DNA from: Rhizophagus irregularis
Taxonomy: Eukaryota > Glomeromycota > Glomeromycetes > Glomerales > Glomeraceae
Assembly (NCBI RefSeq): GCF_026210795.1
Contig: NC_089449.1
Span: 1,736,001 to 1,800,000 of the forward strand
Length of the DNA: 64,000 nucleotides
Reading direction: 5' to 3'
The notes under the pieces: model-generated
Seen by the model: only the letters and a program-made list of their open reading frames with translations
Databases searched by the model: none
Told to the model about the DNA's origin: nothing
In this document: in pieces, positions 1 through 10,174 of the stretch
Position numbering within the stretch: position 1 is the stretch's first letter
How the letters are laid out: each line of letters opens with the position of its first letter
Position numbers and translations under genes: made by a program

Positions 1-1953
1 TCGTCCTCAACATCCTTATCACCATCTGTACTACCAACACATAATGCATCGCCTAGATCATATAAAAAGACTTCAAATTCTCGATTAACATCTCACAGGC
101 GTCCTAGTTCGCGCCAAAAAACTCAGTCTCAAAATACTTCACATATTGAACAATCTTCAACGATTACAGAGCAAGATGAGGCAAAATCAAGTGTTACAAT
201 TCATGTTGGAGACACATTAAATTCTCGCGTTGATCCATCTCCTGTTGACAATTGTCAAGAGAGCAAAGGAGAAATCGATAAAATTGATAATAATCAAAAA
301 TTAGGAGATTTTATTCATGAAAATATTAATTCTTGGACTGAATCACAGCAAACTCCAACACCGATTTCAAATAGATGTGATAAAAATAGAGGTCTAAATT
401 CAGATCTTACATTTTTAGAATCTACAAATAGCGGGTCTTCTAAATTGCAAAAAAAGAATTCTTTGAAAGGGCATCAAAAGCAAAGTGCTCGTAATAAAGA
501 ACAAACTGTTGGTTTAACAACTCAAGAAAGCGATGGAGAAATTGATAGTATTATTTCAGATGATCATTCTGATAGCTTGATTCAACAAAGTGACGTATCT
601 GTACCTACCATACAGAAGAATATGCATGATTCTACTCAAGAAGAGACTTTCGTTAAAACTGGACATAAGAGACGAAGGAGGAGGACGAAAGGATCTAGGA
701 ATAATCAGCAAAAAACACAGCAAAATCAGCAAACACAAAATTCGGATCAACGTTCCTCGAAGCAAGAACAGCCAGGATCTTCACAAAAACAAGATATTTC
801 ACTACAAAGTTCTTCTAATGTACCTAAGTCACGTCATGTAAGTGAAAAAATCAATTCTAGATCGTATCATTTTTTACACGGTACATTGCATGGTCAAAAT
901 ACTCATTCACAACAGCATCAGTCGAATGAGATATCGAAGTCTCGTCAGTCCGTTGAAAAGTCGAAAGCAGACATTTTGGAAAGAAATCCTCAACAACACA
1001 TCGAATCTCAATCGTCACGCTCGGACCAAACGGTTTATTTTAACAAACGTACTAGTCAAATCTATCATTCTGCAAACCTGGATGATACAGCTATTCCAGC
1101 AAAAGCAACGCTCCTTGAGTCAAACAGAAAAACTGCAGTGTTCCCAAGGACGGATAATATACATTGGAAGCCAAATGTCATAACGGCACCATCTCAAGCT
1201 TCTAATTTTAATTCAAATATTTCAAATGTCCCCATATCGCGTTTTGCCACTTATGCTGATGTGATTGCTCCTCATAAATCCGCGATTATCGCTACACTTC
1301 CTCGTTCTAACACTTCGGGATTGTCCAACGGAAATAATATTACGACACCGGTCCCTGTAGCCTCTATGAATAACGCGACGAATCACCAATGGTATTCTCC
1401 ATTCGGATCAGGTCTTTCAATTCAACTTACTCCGCCAGCGTCTCCCCAGAACATTCATCGTCAATTGCCTTCTACTTCGTCTTCCGTGCAATCACAAGAT
1501 CGTAATCGAAATGTGATTGCGCCGCCTCCCTCGTTGTCCGCTTCAAATAATGTGTCCTCGTTTTCTTCTTCTCCGTCCTCTTCATTGTCGATGTTTACAT
1601 CGTCATCCTTTCCTTCACTCTCCAATTCTCTGTCTAATCAGGACCAAAGCAAAGTTATTGCCTCCCCTGCAAACTCATCATTCAGAGAATCCCTTTTTGG
1701 AAGAAAATATCCTGTCCAGGATCAAGAAAAAGGTGAATTATCTGACGAAGATGATGATTCGAAAAGTAGGAATAAAATAATGGAAGCATCAGAATTGACC
1801 AATCAGAGGACACAGAATGACGGTGCTTTACTTGTTAGAGAAGGAAAATGCGGGGAAGGGACAAAAAAAGAGAATGTCAACTGGCGTCGTGAACAAGAAT
1901 CTCAACAGCAATTCTCGTTATTTGATAAGCGGTTATCGTTCATGTATCCTTAA
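1..1953 (+). CDS. C-terminal part of a low-complexity Ser/Gln/Asn-rich protein (5' end outside window)
   Basis: The reading frame is open from the first base to a TAA at 1951-1953, about 650 codons with no stop, so the gene begins left of the window; no ATG in this part marks a convincing start. The product is extremely rich in Ser, Gln, Asn and Thr and looks disordered. A strongly basic patch (HKRRRRRTKG, encoded near 664-693) could be a nuclear localisation signal or RNA contact, and an acidic patch (GELSDEDDD) lies near the C-terminus. A Trp/Tyr-containing island (NHQWYSPFGSGLSIQLTPP, near 1380-1435) stands out from the low-complexity background and may be a short linear motif. I see no known domain and do not assign a function. 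It converges with the phosphatase gene downstream. Confidence 0.75.
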   Translation, partial: SSSTSLSPSVLPTHNASPRSYKKTSNSRLTSHRRPSSRQKTQSQNTSHIEQSSTITEQDEAKSSVTIHVGDTLNSRVDPSPVDNCQESKGEIDKIDNNQKLGDFIHENINSWTESQQTPTPISNRCDKNRGLNSDLTFLESTNSGSSKLQKKNSLKGHQKQSARNKEQTVGLTTQESDGEIDSIISDDHSDSLIQQSDVSVPTIQKNMHDSTQEETFVKTGHKRRRRRTKGSRNNQQKTQQNQQTQNSDQRSSKQEQPGSSQKQDISLQSSSNVPKSRHVSEKINSRSYHFLHGTLHGQNTHSQQHQSNEISKSRQSVEKSKADILERNPQQHIESQSSRSDQTVYFNKRTSQIYHSANLDDTAIPAKATLLESNRKTAVFPRTDNIHWKPNVITAPSQASNFNSNISNVPISRFATYADVIAPHKSAIIATLPRSNTSGLSNGNNITTPVPVASMNNATNHQWYSPFGSGLSIQLTPPASPQNIHRQLPSTSSSVQSQDRNRNVIAPPPSLSASNNVSSFSSSPSSSLSMFTSSSFPSLSNSLSNQDQSKVIASPANSSFRESLFGRKYPVQDQEKGELSDEDDDSKSRNKIMEASELTNQRTQNDGALLVREGKCGEGTKKENVNWRREQESQQQFSLFDKRLSFMYP

Positions 1954-2294
1954 AATCTTAGGTACCATGAAAATGTAGTCATAGTTAAGTGAGGGATTTG
2001 TTGAGTTTTTATTTACATACCTACATTTATTCGATATCAACCTCCTAATTAGAATGATTAGAATGGTTTTTTTTGCCTTTATATTAACTAGAAGTTTTGC
2101 ATTTAAAAAAATGGTTGTAAAAATTATTTTAAGTAAAAAAAAGCTTATCTTTGTATATTTTATTATACTTTATAGTATTTTTGCTTTCATAATTCTTATG
2201 TTTAGTGAATCTTGTACAGTACAATTTGTAAAAAAGTAAAATAACATCAATTTATTTAATATTACAAACTATTTAAAATAGATAAGTATAGTAA

Positions 2295-3014
2295 CTAGTC
2301 ACAATGATGGTGTGCCACAACTGTCTTTTCAAATTTTCGCAATTGCTCCACAAATCCCTGATTGGGTTTCACATTTGGTCTCTTCTCTTTAACTAAATTA
2401 AATGCTTGATTATAATGTATTTTTTGTGAATTCATCAGGTAGGCAATTACGATCGATGTAGATCGGCTTATTCCAGCTAGACAATGAACATAGACACGAC
2501 CGTTTGTTGACTTTGCGTTCTCGATAAAATCAATACATTCATGAAAATGTTTAGATATATTGGACGATGGGTCGTCCGTAATATTTATCTTGAGATACCT
2601 GAGAGGAACGATTTCATTATCTACCACTTTATCATTAATTTCATTTTCTACCGCTTTATCAATAAATTTATTATCTACCGCTTTACCAATAACAACAATT
2701 CCATTATCTATCACTTTATCCCCGATTTCATTACTCTCATTTGATGAGTCATTACTTTTTTTCAAAGACTGCTCTGAATCTTTAATTTGTTTTTTTTGTT
2801 GATCCAAAAACTTTAATATTTTTTCTTCAGTTTCCCAATAATTCGAACCACCAGATAAATTGATAACGTGAGTTATTTTATTAGATAAAAGGTGCGGAAA
2901 CCAACGAGCAGTTTTTGCATCACCCAAATAAAGAAATTCTGGGATAATAATATTGGGCGTGTTGCTACCTTTTGCCCCCGTTAAAGTTATATAGTCTAGT
3001 AGGTAGGAAGACAT
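2295..3014 (-). CDS. Dual-specificity protein phosphatase (DUSP) with repetitive insert
   Basis: A single-exon, 239-residue cysteine-based phosphatase expected to dephosphorylate Ser/Thr/Tyr residues. The P-loop HCLAGISRS (residues 177-185) gives the nucleophile Cys178 and the phosphate-binding Arg184, and the following STSIVIAYLM is typical of DUSPs. Asp147 or Asp148 in the NITDDPSSNI stretch is the likely general acid. The N-terminal core (FLYLGDAKTARW, residues 27-38, then THVINLSGG) is also typical. Between the core strands, residues ~70-136 form an insert rich in Lys, Asp, Asn and Glu, made of degenerate repeats around VDN-I-DK-VE, encoded by ~36-39-bp tandem DNA repeats. This makes it longer than the ~150-residue catalytic core. 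No transmembrane or signal segment is seen. The start ATG is the first in frame and leaves only a short leader before the core. Confidence 0.93.
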   Translation of the reverse strand: MSSYLLDYITLTGAKGSNTPNIIIPEFLYLGDAKTARWFPHLLSNKITHVINLSGGSNYWETEEKILKFLDQQKKQIKDSEQSLKKSNDSSNESNEIGDKVIDNGIVVIGKAVDNKFIDKAVENEINDKVVDNEIVPLRYLKINITDDPSSNISKHFHECIDFIENAKSTNGRVYVHCLAGISRSTSIVIAYLMNSQKIHYNQAFNLVKEKRPNVKPNQGFVEQLRKFEKTVVAHHHCD

Positions 3015-3148
3015 AATTCTTTTTTATTTAATTCTGCAAAGTATGAGACAACACGGTTTTGAATGTACATTTACCGTTTTTAATTGGATGATTCACATGA
3101 CGTACGACTTTTGTTATTAACTAAAAATGCCGTGCAACATATATCAAT

Positions 3149-4430
3149 TCATTGTTTGATTTCTAATTCTAGAATAAAATCATAGTGTTCTTTTTTCACA
3201 GGCTGTACTGATAAACGTCCGCGGTTCAATAACACCATATCCATCAATTTGTCCTTGTGAGCTTGCAATTCTTTAAGTGTGATAAAACGTTTGAATTTAC
3301 GAACAAATTTAATATCAACCTATTATTATTAAATTATGAGTATGGATAAAAAATTTCACTATTAAAAGTCGAATTTTTTTTTATTTTCTTTTTTTTTACC
3401 ATAAACCATCTTGGATTATCTTTATTTGACTTCGGATCATAATATGGATGAGACTCATCGAATGCGGTATCTACATTTTAAAGAAAAAAATTAATTATAT
3501 GTCCAGTAATGTTTATTTACTTAACTTACAATCTGGATAAGCCTCTTTCACTATCTGAAAGAAAATAATATTAAAATGGTTTATGTCTATAATAATTACA
3601 CAAATATTATGTATTTTGCATTATTACCTCTGCTAATCCTATAAAATATAATTAATCATATTAGGAATTATATAAATGATCCAAATTGAATTTAATAGAT
3701 TTCCTTTACCTGCTAATCCGGGTGTCTTGCAATTAGAGTGATAAAATAGTACCTACATATCATAAGTATTTAAAATTGAATGATCTTAAATAGTGTCAAA
3801 TAAAAGCTACATACTTTGTCTTTGACTTTCATTTTGTCTCTCATAATATTACGCGCTTCGTAATTTCTCTATAATAATAAACAATAATAATATTATTATT
3901 AAATTTAAAATAAACTATTTAAAGGAATGATTATTTATTTAAGCACATTTACCACACCATCCCATTGAGAGACACTATTGAAAACATAAGCAATAAATTA
4001 ACTAATAATAAATATTTTATAATATGAATTTAGACTAATCAAATCACATTACTAACCCGTCGGGCATATCGGCCAAATCATCTATGCTAATGAAATATAT
4101 ATTGTTAAAAAAAAAATATATATATATATGAACAAAATCTATATTCTTTTATAAGTCTAACCTAAACTTTACATCTTTTCCCTTTACAATCCGTGAATTA
4201 GGTTCAGCTTTCATAAGCCAATATTGAAAAGTTTCTACTTGTTTATTCGAGCTTTCATCAGGAGAATTAGTTGTTTTTACACGTTTATCAAACACGGAAC
4301 GAATCTCATAAACTGAAGTTCGTTTTCTCTTCTGTAATGTGAATTTAAAATAATTCTTAGTATCAATAAACTAATTTATAAAAGTATCATTTGTGTTTAC
4401 CAATTCCGCGGTTTCATTTTCCTGAGACAT
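3149..4430 (-). CDS. THYN1: THYN1-like EVE-domain protein, ten exons
   Basis: I assembled this from small exons on the minus strand. ATG is at 4428-4430 and TGA at 3149-3151. Exons that can be placed exactly are 4401-4430 (MSQENETAEL), 4162-4331, 4057-4086 (IDDLADMPDG) and a 22-nt microexon near 3953-3974 (VSQWDGV). Smaller exons follow, encoding RNYEARNIMRDKMKVKDK, VLFYHSNCKTPGLAG, LAE, IVKEAYPD, YTAFDESHPYYDPKS and the last exon VDIKFVRKFKRFITL to the stop. All junctions keep frame with GT..AG borders. YWLMKAEP, WDGVRNYEARN, FYHSNC, NPRWFMVDI and LSVQP are hallmarks of the EVE domain of thymocyte nuclear protein 1, which is thought to bind modified nucleic-acid bases. The N-terminal KRKR is a likely nuclear signal. 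Domain length and order are complete. Confidence 0.9.
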
Positions 4431-7180
4431 ATTTATTCAAATTTTTAATATCAACTTTAACGATAGAAACGATTGTAATGAAACGCGTCAGATCAGCAGA
4501 AATTTCGACCAGAATTATCATTTGATTATTTGAATGTATGAGTAATTATTGCAATAATAGGAATAATAGGGGCAATTTGTAAAATCATATGTTAAAGCTT
4601 ATTTTTATGTTCTACTAAAACTTCTTTGGTTCTCTTATTTTAAAAGATCAGTACTTTAATATGTTGTGTAAATTGAAATAGTAGAAAATAAAGAAAATTA
4701 TATTCTAATTATAATTTTACCAAAAATATTATAAATTTTATTTTCATAATAAAATACTGATTTTCACAAAGGTAATAGAAAAAAAAATTTTTAATTATAA
4801 TTTGCCCAGCATATTTTTGAAAAATTCACTTATCAGTTACAATTTTAACCAATTATAACTGGTTAATAATTGTAACTGTTACTATTTTTACATATATAAA
4901 AATAATAATAATTTAAATAGCCAATTATTTTTTTTTTATTTTACTACTGGTATATAACTGAAGATTTGAATGCTAATATATTAAATAATTAGTACTACAG
5001 ACTACAATATTAGGTATGAAGAATTAATTATATCATTTATTTAAAATATATAAATTATAAAAATAAACACCTTTTTTTGCAAGCATGTGATTGGTAAAAT
5101 TGATAAAAATGTTTATTTTTGCAATATCACATTTTTTAAATTAATTTACTTTTTAAAATCATATTTTTTTTAATTATAATTTATTTTATTTTTTAATGTA
5201 AGGAAAAAAAATTTTTTACATATTCAAAAACAAACTTTTTAACATAATAACTAATAAAAAAAGTGTTTAAAATTTAAACGCACCTGCGTTTGAATGCACC
5301 CCCATAGTATAGCTCAAAAATGAAGTTTGTTATAGTAAGTAAAGTTGTAGAGGAGGCAAAAATACGCATATAACATGAGTTTATTTATAGGTATATAAGG
5401 TAAAAATTGTGTTTATTCAAAAATCAGAAATTTGCCAGTATCACGTGATAAAATGATCAGCATTTTTATTATATAAAAATTTCCAAAAAAGGTGTGCGTT
5501 CAAACACAGGTGCGTTCAAATTTTAATCTCATAAAAAAATTTATGTAAAAAAATGCACTTTATAATTTATATAATAAAAAAAAAACTATTAATTGTTAAA
5601 TATGTTTAAAAAAACAGAAAAAATACTGCAGCAAAGCAGTTTAATTTAAATACTTTTATAATTGAAAAGTAGATTAACAAAAAAAATCATATAGAATCTA
5701 AAAGAAAATTTTTTTATTTTAAAGCAAAAATATTTTTTAAAAAAAAATCTATTATAAATATAAAACTTTTTTTTGCAATTTAATTGCTAGTTCATATATA
5801 AACAATAGACTAATTAAAATAAACACTTTGTACACATTTAGAATATATGATTTAGAGAGTGATACAAATTATTTTAAAGCATTAAAATTTATTTTTGTAA
5901 ATCAATAATTACTTAAAATTAGGTAATATTTACAGATTTTAAAATTATTAAATTAAATACAAAAAAAATCCATACTTTTTTAATTAATTTTTTTTAAAGA
6001 ATATATTAATATTTAAATATATATATAAAAGTATGTAAATATACAGTGAAATTTGATAAATTGGATCTTTAATTTGATAAATCAAATTTGAGCCTAAACT
6101 GAACTTTTTTGCTAAAATTAAATCACATATATTAAAATAGTTTTGATATATCAAAGTTATTAGTAAAAGTTTGATATTCAATATAAACCAATAACAGATT
6201 AATTTTCTAATTAGCTATAGTAGATAAATCAGATTATGTGATCATTAGCCAATAAAATTTAAATAATGTAATGTGGTAAATCTTAATTTTGACCAGAATT
6301 ATAAAAATCTTAATTTCAGTTAAAGTTATATACCATTTATATATTCAATTAAAAATTTTCAATATATCAAAATTTTAAATTAGATATTTTTAGTAGTATA
6401 AATAAATCTAATTTATTAAATTTCACTATGTATAAAATTTGAGACTTTTAAAGCAAAAAAAAAGTGGCATATATTTATTCAAAATATTGCTAATTTTAGC
6501 TAATTGGCAATATTTAAGAATTTTTTGTAAAATTTTAAGTTTTATAGTATTAAATATTAATATTAAATATTTGAATAAAAAAGATATAATTTCAAGATTT
6601 TTTCAATAAAAAGTTTTTAAGTAATTTAATTAAAAATTGATTAATTTATTTAATTTTAATTTGTTCAATTTATAGATAGATTTTTAAAATTTTGAGTTTT
6701 ATAAAATTAAAATACTTAATACTATAATTAACTGAAGTTACTTTAATATCTATATATGATTATGTAATTTTTAAATTTTAAAAATTCAAAATTATTATAT
6801 AATTATCTTATAGTAGTATAAAATGAAAAAATGTATTTGTAACGACCTATTACGAATATCCTTTTTTTAATAATAAACATCCCAATAATAAATTTAATAT
6901 GTGTTTCACAAATAAAATTTTTATATGTAAAATTTAATTTGAAAAACTTTTAATTAATGTACTTAAGACAGTTTCATAGATAAAATTTTAAGTTATAAGC
7001 AGTTTCTTGAAATTTTTTAAAAAATTCTTTTGTCTTAGTTACACAACTGATCTTTTGTTTTTGTTTACATTATGCCTGATCTTAAATTTTAATTGAATAA
7101 AATTGGAGTTGTTACAAATAAGACGTGTAACAGGCTGTTACAATTAGATTTATTCATAAAATAAAATAATATATTATTAT
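4431..7180. other. AT-rich intergenic DNA
   Basis: Very AT-rich, with poly-A/T runs and no open frame that looks coding. The only structure I can define is the inverted-repeat element at 5269-5524. Short ORFs here have no codon bias or recognisable motif. Confidence 0.6.
5269..5524. repeat. MITE-like inverted-repeat element
   Basis: The left end (AAACGCACCTGCGTTTGAAT) and the right end (read in reverse complement, GAACGCACCTGTGTTTGAAC) form ~32-bp imperfect terminal inverted repeats around a ~190-bp AT-rich core with no ORF. A shorter related hairpin lies at 22370-22495. No clear target duplication was found. Confidence 0.65.
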
Positions 7181-7315
7181 CTGATAGAAAAAAGTGAATA
7201 ACATTATTTTTACTTATTACAGGAAAATGATTGGCTGAAAATAAGCCACAAAGTGGCTTATTCAGTCAATTATTTTCCTGTAATAAGTAAAAATAATGTA
7301 ATCATTTTCTATCAG
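7181..7315. repeat. Near-perfect foldback element
   Basis: CTGATAG at the left end and CTATCAG at the right bound two ~62-nt arms that pair almost throughout. The shared core TTATTTTTACTTATTACAGG is perfect, and the loop lies around AAGCCACAAAGTGGCTT. With virtually no spacer it would extrude as a long hairpin. No coding content. Confidence 0.8.
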
Positions 7316-7964
7316 TTTACAGTTATCAGTAATTTAAAGAGATTTAATAGGACCCTGAATAATACTAATATAACTTACAAATAAACTTTAAGTACTGAAG
7401 TAAAAATACATTTTATGACATAACTCTATTAATATTAAAGCTAGGAATTCGATTTTACTATTATTAGAATCCTTTCATTGAGACAAATCTAATGATATAT
7501 ATTTCATTAAAATTGAATCACTAATTATGTTAAAAATAGGGTATGTAGGATAATGAAATTTTGAAAACACCCTTATAATACACAACTTTTGAAAAATTTT
7601 AATATAAACTCTATGCAAACTCAAATGTGAGTTGTATCAGTATTGTTCAGGTCCTGATTTAACTAATTTTTGTAATAATTTTAAATGGTATTATTAAGTG
7701 AATTTTAATAAAAATGATGATAAACTAATGACAATCTTCCAGATATTACTTAAATAAAAATAACTATATTATCATTACCATAATTGTTTAATTAATAATT
7801 CAATATACAAAAAACATTGGTATGATATAACATTAAATATATTTGTATATGTTAATTTTAATAATAAAATACATTTAATTTTATTTGCTTTAATTAATAA
7901 TGAAACTGAAAATAATTTTTCATGAATATTACAGAATCTTTACTAAACAACCAATTTTATTGAA

Positions 7965-8253
7965 TATAAAGTTATTTTTACAGATGGTAATCCTAGTTTT
8001 ATAAAAGCTATTAAAACAGTTTTTTTTTGTACTTTACATTTTGCATGTATTTATCATATTAAATAAATTTAAAAAAAAACTACAAAAAAAAACTTGAATC
8101 AAATTATAATTAATTCAAAAAAAAATTCTATAAAGTATAAAATAGTCTATATACAATTCAATTTGAATCATTATAAAATCAATTAAAAAATGATTGGATA
8201 GAAGCAACTAATTATTTAAATAAAACTTTAGAACTAATTAAAATCTTCTGAAC
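7965..8253 (+). pseudogene. Decayed MULE-type transposase fragment
   Basis: Conceptual translation with frameshifts gives TDGNPSFIKAIKTVFF, then LHFACIYHI, then FKKKFYKV-NSLYTIQFE and NDWIEATNYLNKTLE. This order (TDG-P--I-AI--VF, H--CIYHI, then FY--RNSL----FE--W) is the pattern of Mutator-like element (MULE) transposases around a catalytic Asp. Several stops and frameshifts show it is dead. It is cut by insertion of element copy A at 8254-8255. A weak continuation (VEIFNS) follows copy A near 12297. Assignment rests on pattern recognition only. Confidence 0.55.
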
Positions 8254-8551
8254 TATAGTCAACTCCCTCTATAGTCACTTCTGTTATAGTTACATTCTAC
8301 TATATAGTCATACCAGTTGAATGTTCAAAACACTTTATTATTAAAATCTATCCTATATAGTCACAATCTATCTATAGTCACTATCACACCTATCCTCAAA
8401 AATCTTATATTAAAAAGAACCGTTTATAATCACAGTTATATAAAGAATATATTAAATAACTTGGCATCTAATAATCGTACGAAAGTTGTATCATAGCTTG
8501 TTAGAATCGTCTCACCGAGACGAATCGAATGGTGGTAGTTTTATCCTTTTC

Positions 8552-9532
8552 TTTGCAAGTGTTTACGGCCAGACCACCCATTGCCTCTTATGGCGACTAA
8601 TCTCGTACGCGTCCTATCATCTTCAATGGGCAACCATTATACCGAAAGACTTAATTCCTCAGGTAACAGCACCACTATAGAAGACATCCCCCATCAGGCC
8701 ATTTAGCTGATCTGAAGCTTTAGGGACACGCCGCCTACTCATCCTATACCCATTGCATGATACCGATACTCAATTTATTTAACGACCTTTAGAAAGATCT
8801 ACTTTCAGAGGACTTTCGACAGGTAACATCAACCATCTAATACCCTTCCATACCACCATTTTAGGTACTAAGCCTCACTCAAAGGCCACTACAGCCTGCG
8901 ATTACCTAGCACCGATAGTACAGTTGTTTACCCCAAGTGGTATACTTTGTAGCTGACCACTGCACAGGGCGAGCAGGCATCTGTCCAGGATCACCCCTTA
9001 TGGTGGGTATCAACCACCAGGGATCACCAACCATGGACCCAAGAGTAGGGAACCGAACCCTATAGCCATGCCACCTGCTCGCAGCAGCTGAACACTTGGT
9101 TGGTCCAAGCACCTACAGAAGGTCACTCTACTAAGACATTGCACCCTCAGCTTTACCATCTAGGACGACCATCTAGCCATTACTGGCCCCAAGTGGTATC
9201 GTGAGTGACCACCGGACAGGAAGTCCCCCGCAAGTATAGTAGTGACTCAAACCGATTGCAGGACTGCGCATCATAGCCACCTCCCCCGCAGAACGCAAGA
9301 CACCAAGGACACGGTTTGGAAATTGTTGAAATGTGCGGCCTAACCGTACACACTAATTCACCATGATGCAGTCCAACTACACTAATCCCCGTACCTTCAC
9401 GCTATTGGTTGTAGCGTCCGCAGTAAAATTCTTTTTATTTCCGTGGTCATTAACGGACGAACCTGCGACCTCACCATACTCAGGCTTAATGAGGGTCTTA
9501 GTGACTAACCACCGAGATAGGGTGACCAACCC
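8552..9532 (-). mobile_element. X element, copy A (tRNA-like ~1-kb retroelement)
   Basis: Inserted in element copy A between two copies of TAGTTTTATCCTTTTC (8536-8551 and 9533-9548). That sequence occurs once, uninterrupted, at the same place in copies B and C, so the 16-bp repeat behaves as a target-site duplication here. On the minus strand the 5' end is tRNA-like (see X2). It has no long ORF. This copy is degraded in its tRNA-like head and in several GC-rich spots. It is GC-richer than the surrounding DNA. Confidence 0.8.
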
Positions 9533-10174
9533 TAGTTTTATCCTTTTCTGATCACTGGCTGACGAGTTATTCAACAAAATGTTAAACATCAGCATTATAA
9601 TATTTCTTGATTTCGTTTACTGCGCCATTTAAAATTTTGCTAGGTTTCTCAGTACCTAGTGATTGTGAAAAGACGATTTATAGCTCGTTGGAATCGCCTC
9701 ATCGAGACAAATCGAATGGTGATAAGCTTATCTCTCTGTGATCAATATTGACGGAGTTATTACTTAAAAACCATTTAATATTTTTTAATTTCAGAAATTG
9801 ATCTAGTGATTGGATTTCGATGTATCTTATACCATTAGATTCGTTTCATCAAGACGAATCGAATGGTAGTAAGATCGTCTTTCTAGGATCAATATTGGCA
9901 GAGTTATTACACAAAAACCATTAATATTTTTTTAATTTTGGAAATTAATCTAGTAATTGGATTTCGACGTATTTTATACCATTAGAACTGTCTCATCAAG
10001 ACGAATCGAATGGCGGTAAGATCATCTCTCTACAATTAATATTGGCAAAGTTACGATACAATAAAGTTTTAAGTATAATTCTGGCTGAAATTATGTTAAT
10101 TTTTGGCCAGAATTATGATATACAAATATAAGAAATTTTTTATATAGTCACATCTCTTTATAATCACCAAATAT

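Noticed and set aside
2054-2239. A 61-residue hydrophobic ORF after the first gene
   Set aside because: Composed of poly-A/T-driven Phe, Ile, Leu and Lys codons with no homology pattern; typical of AT-rich spacer DNA.
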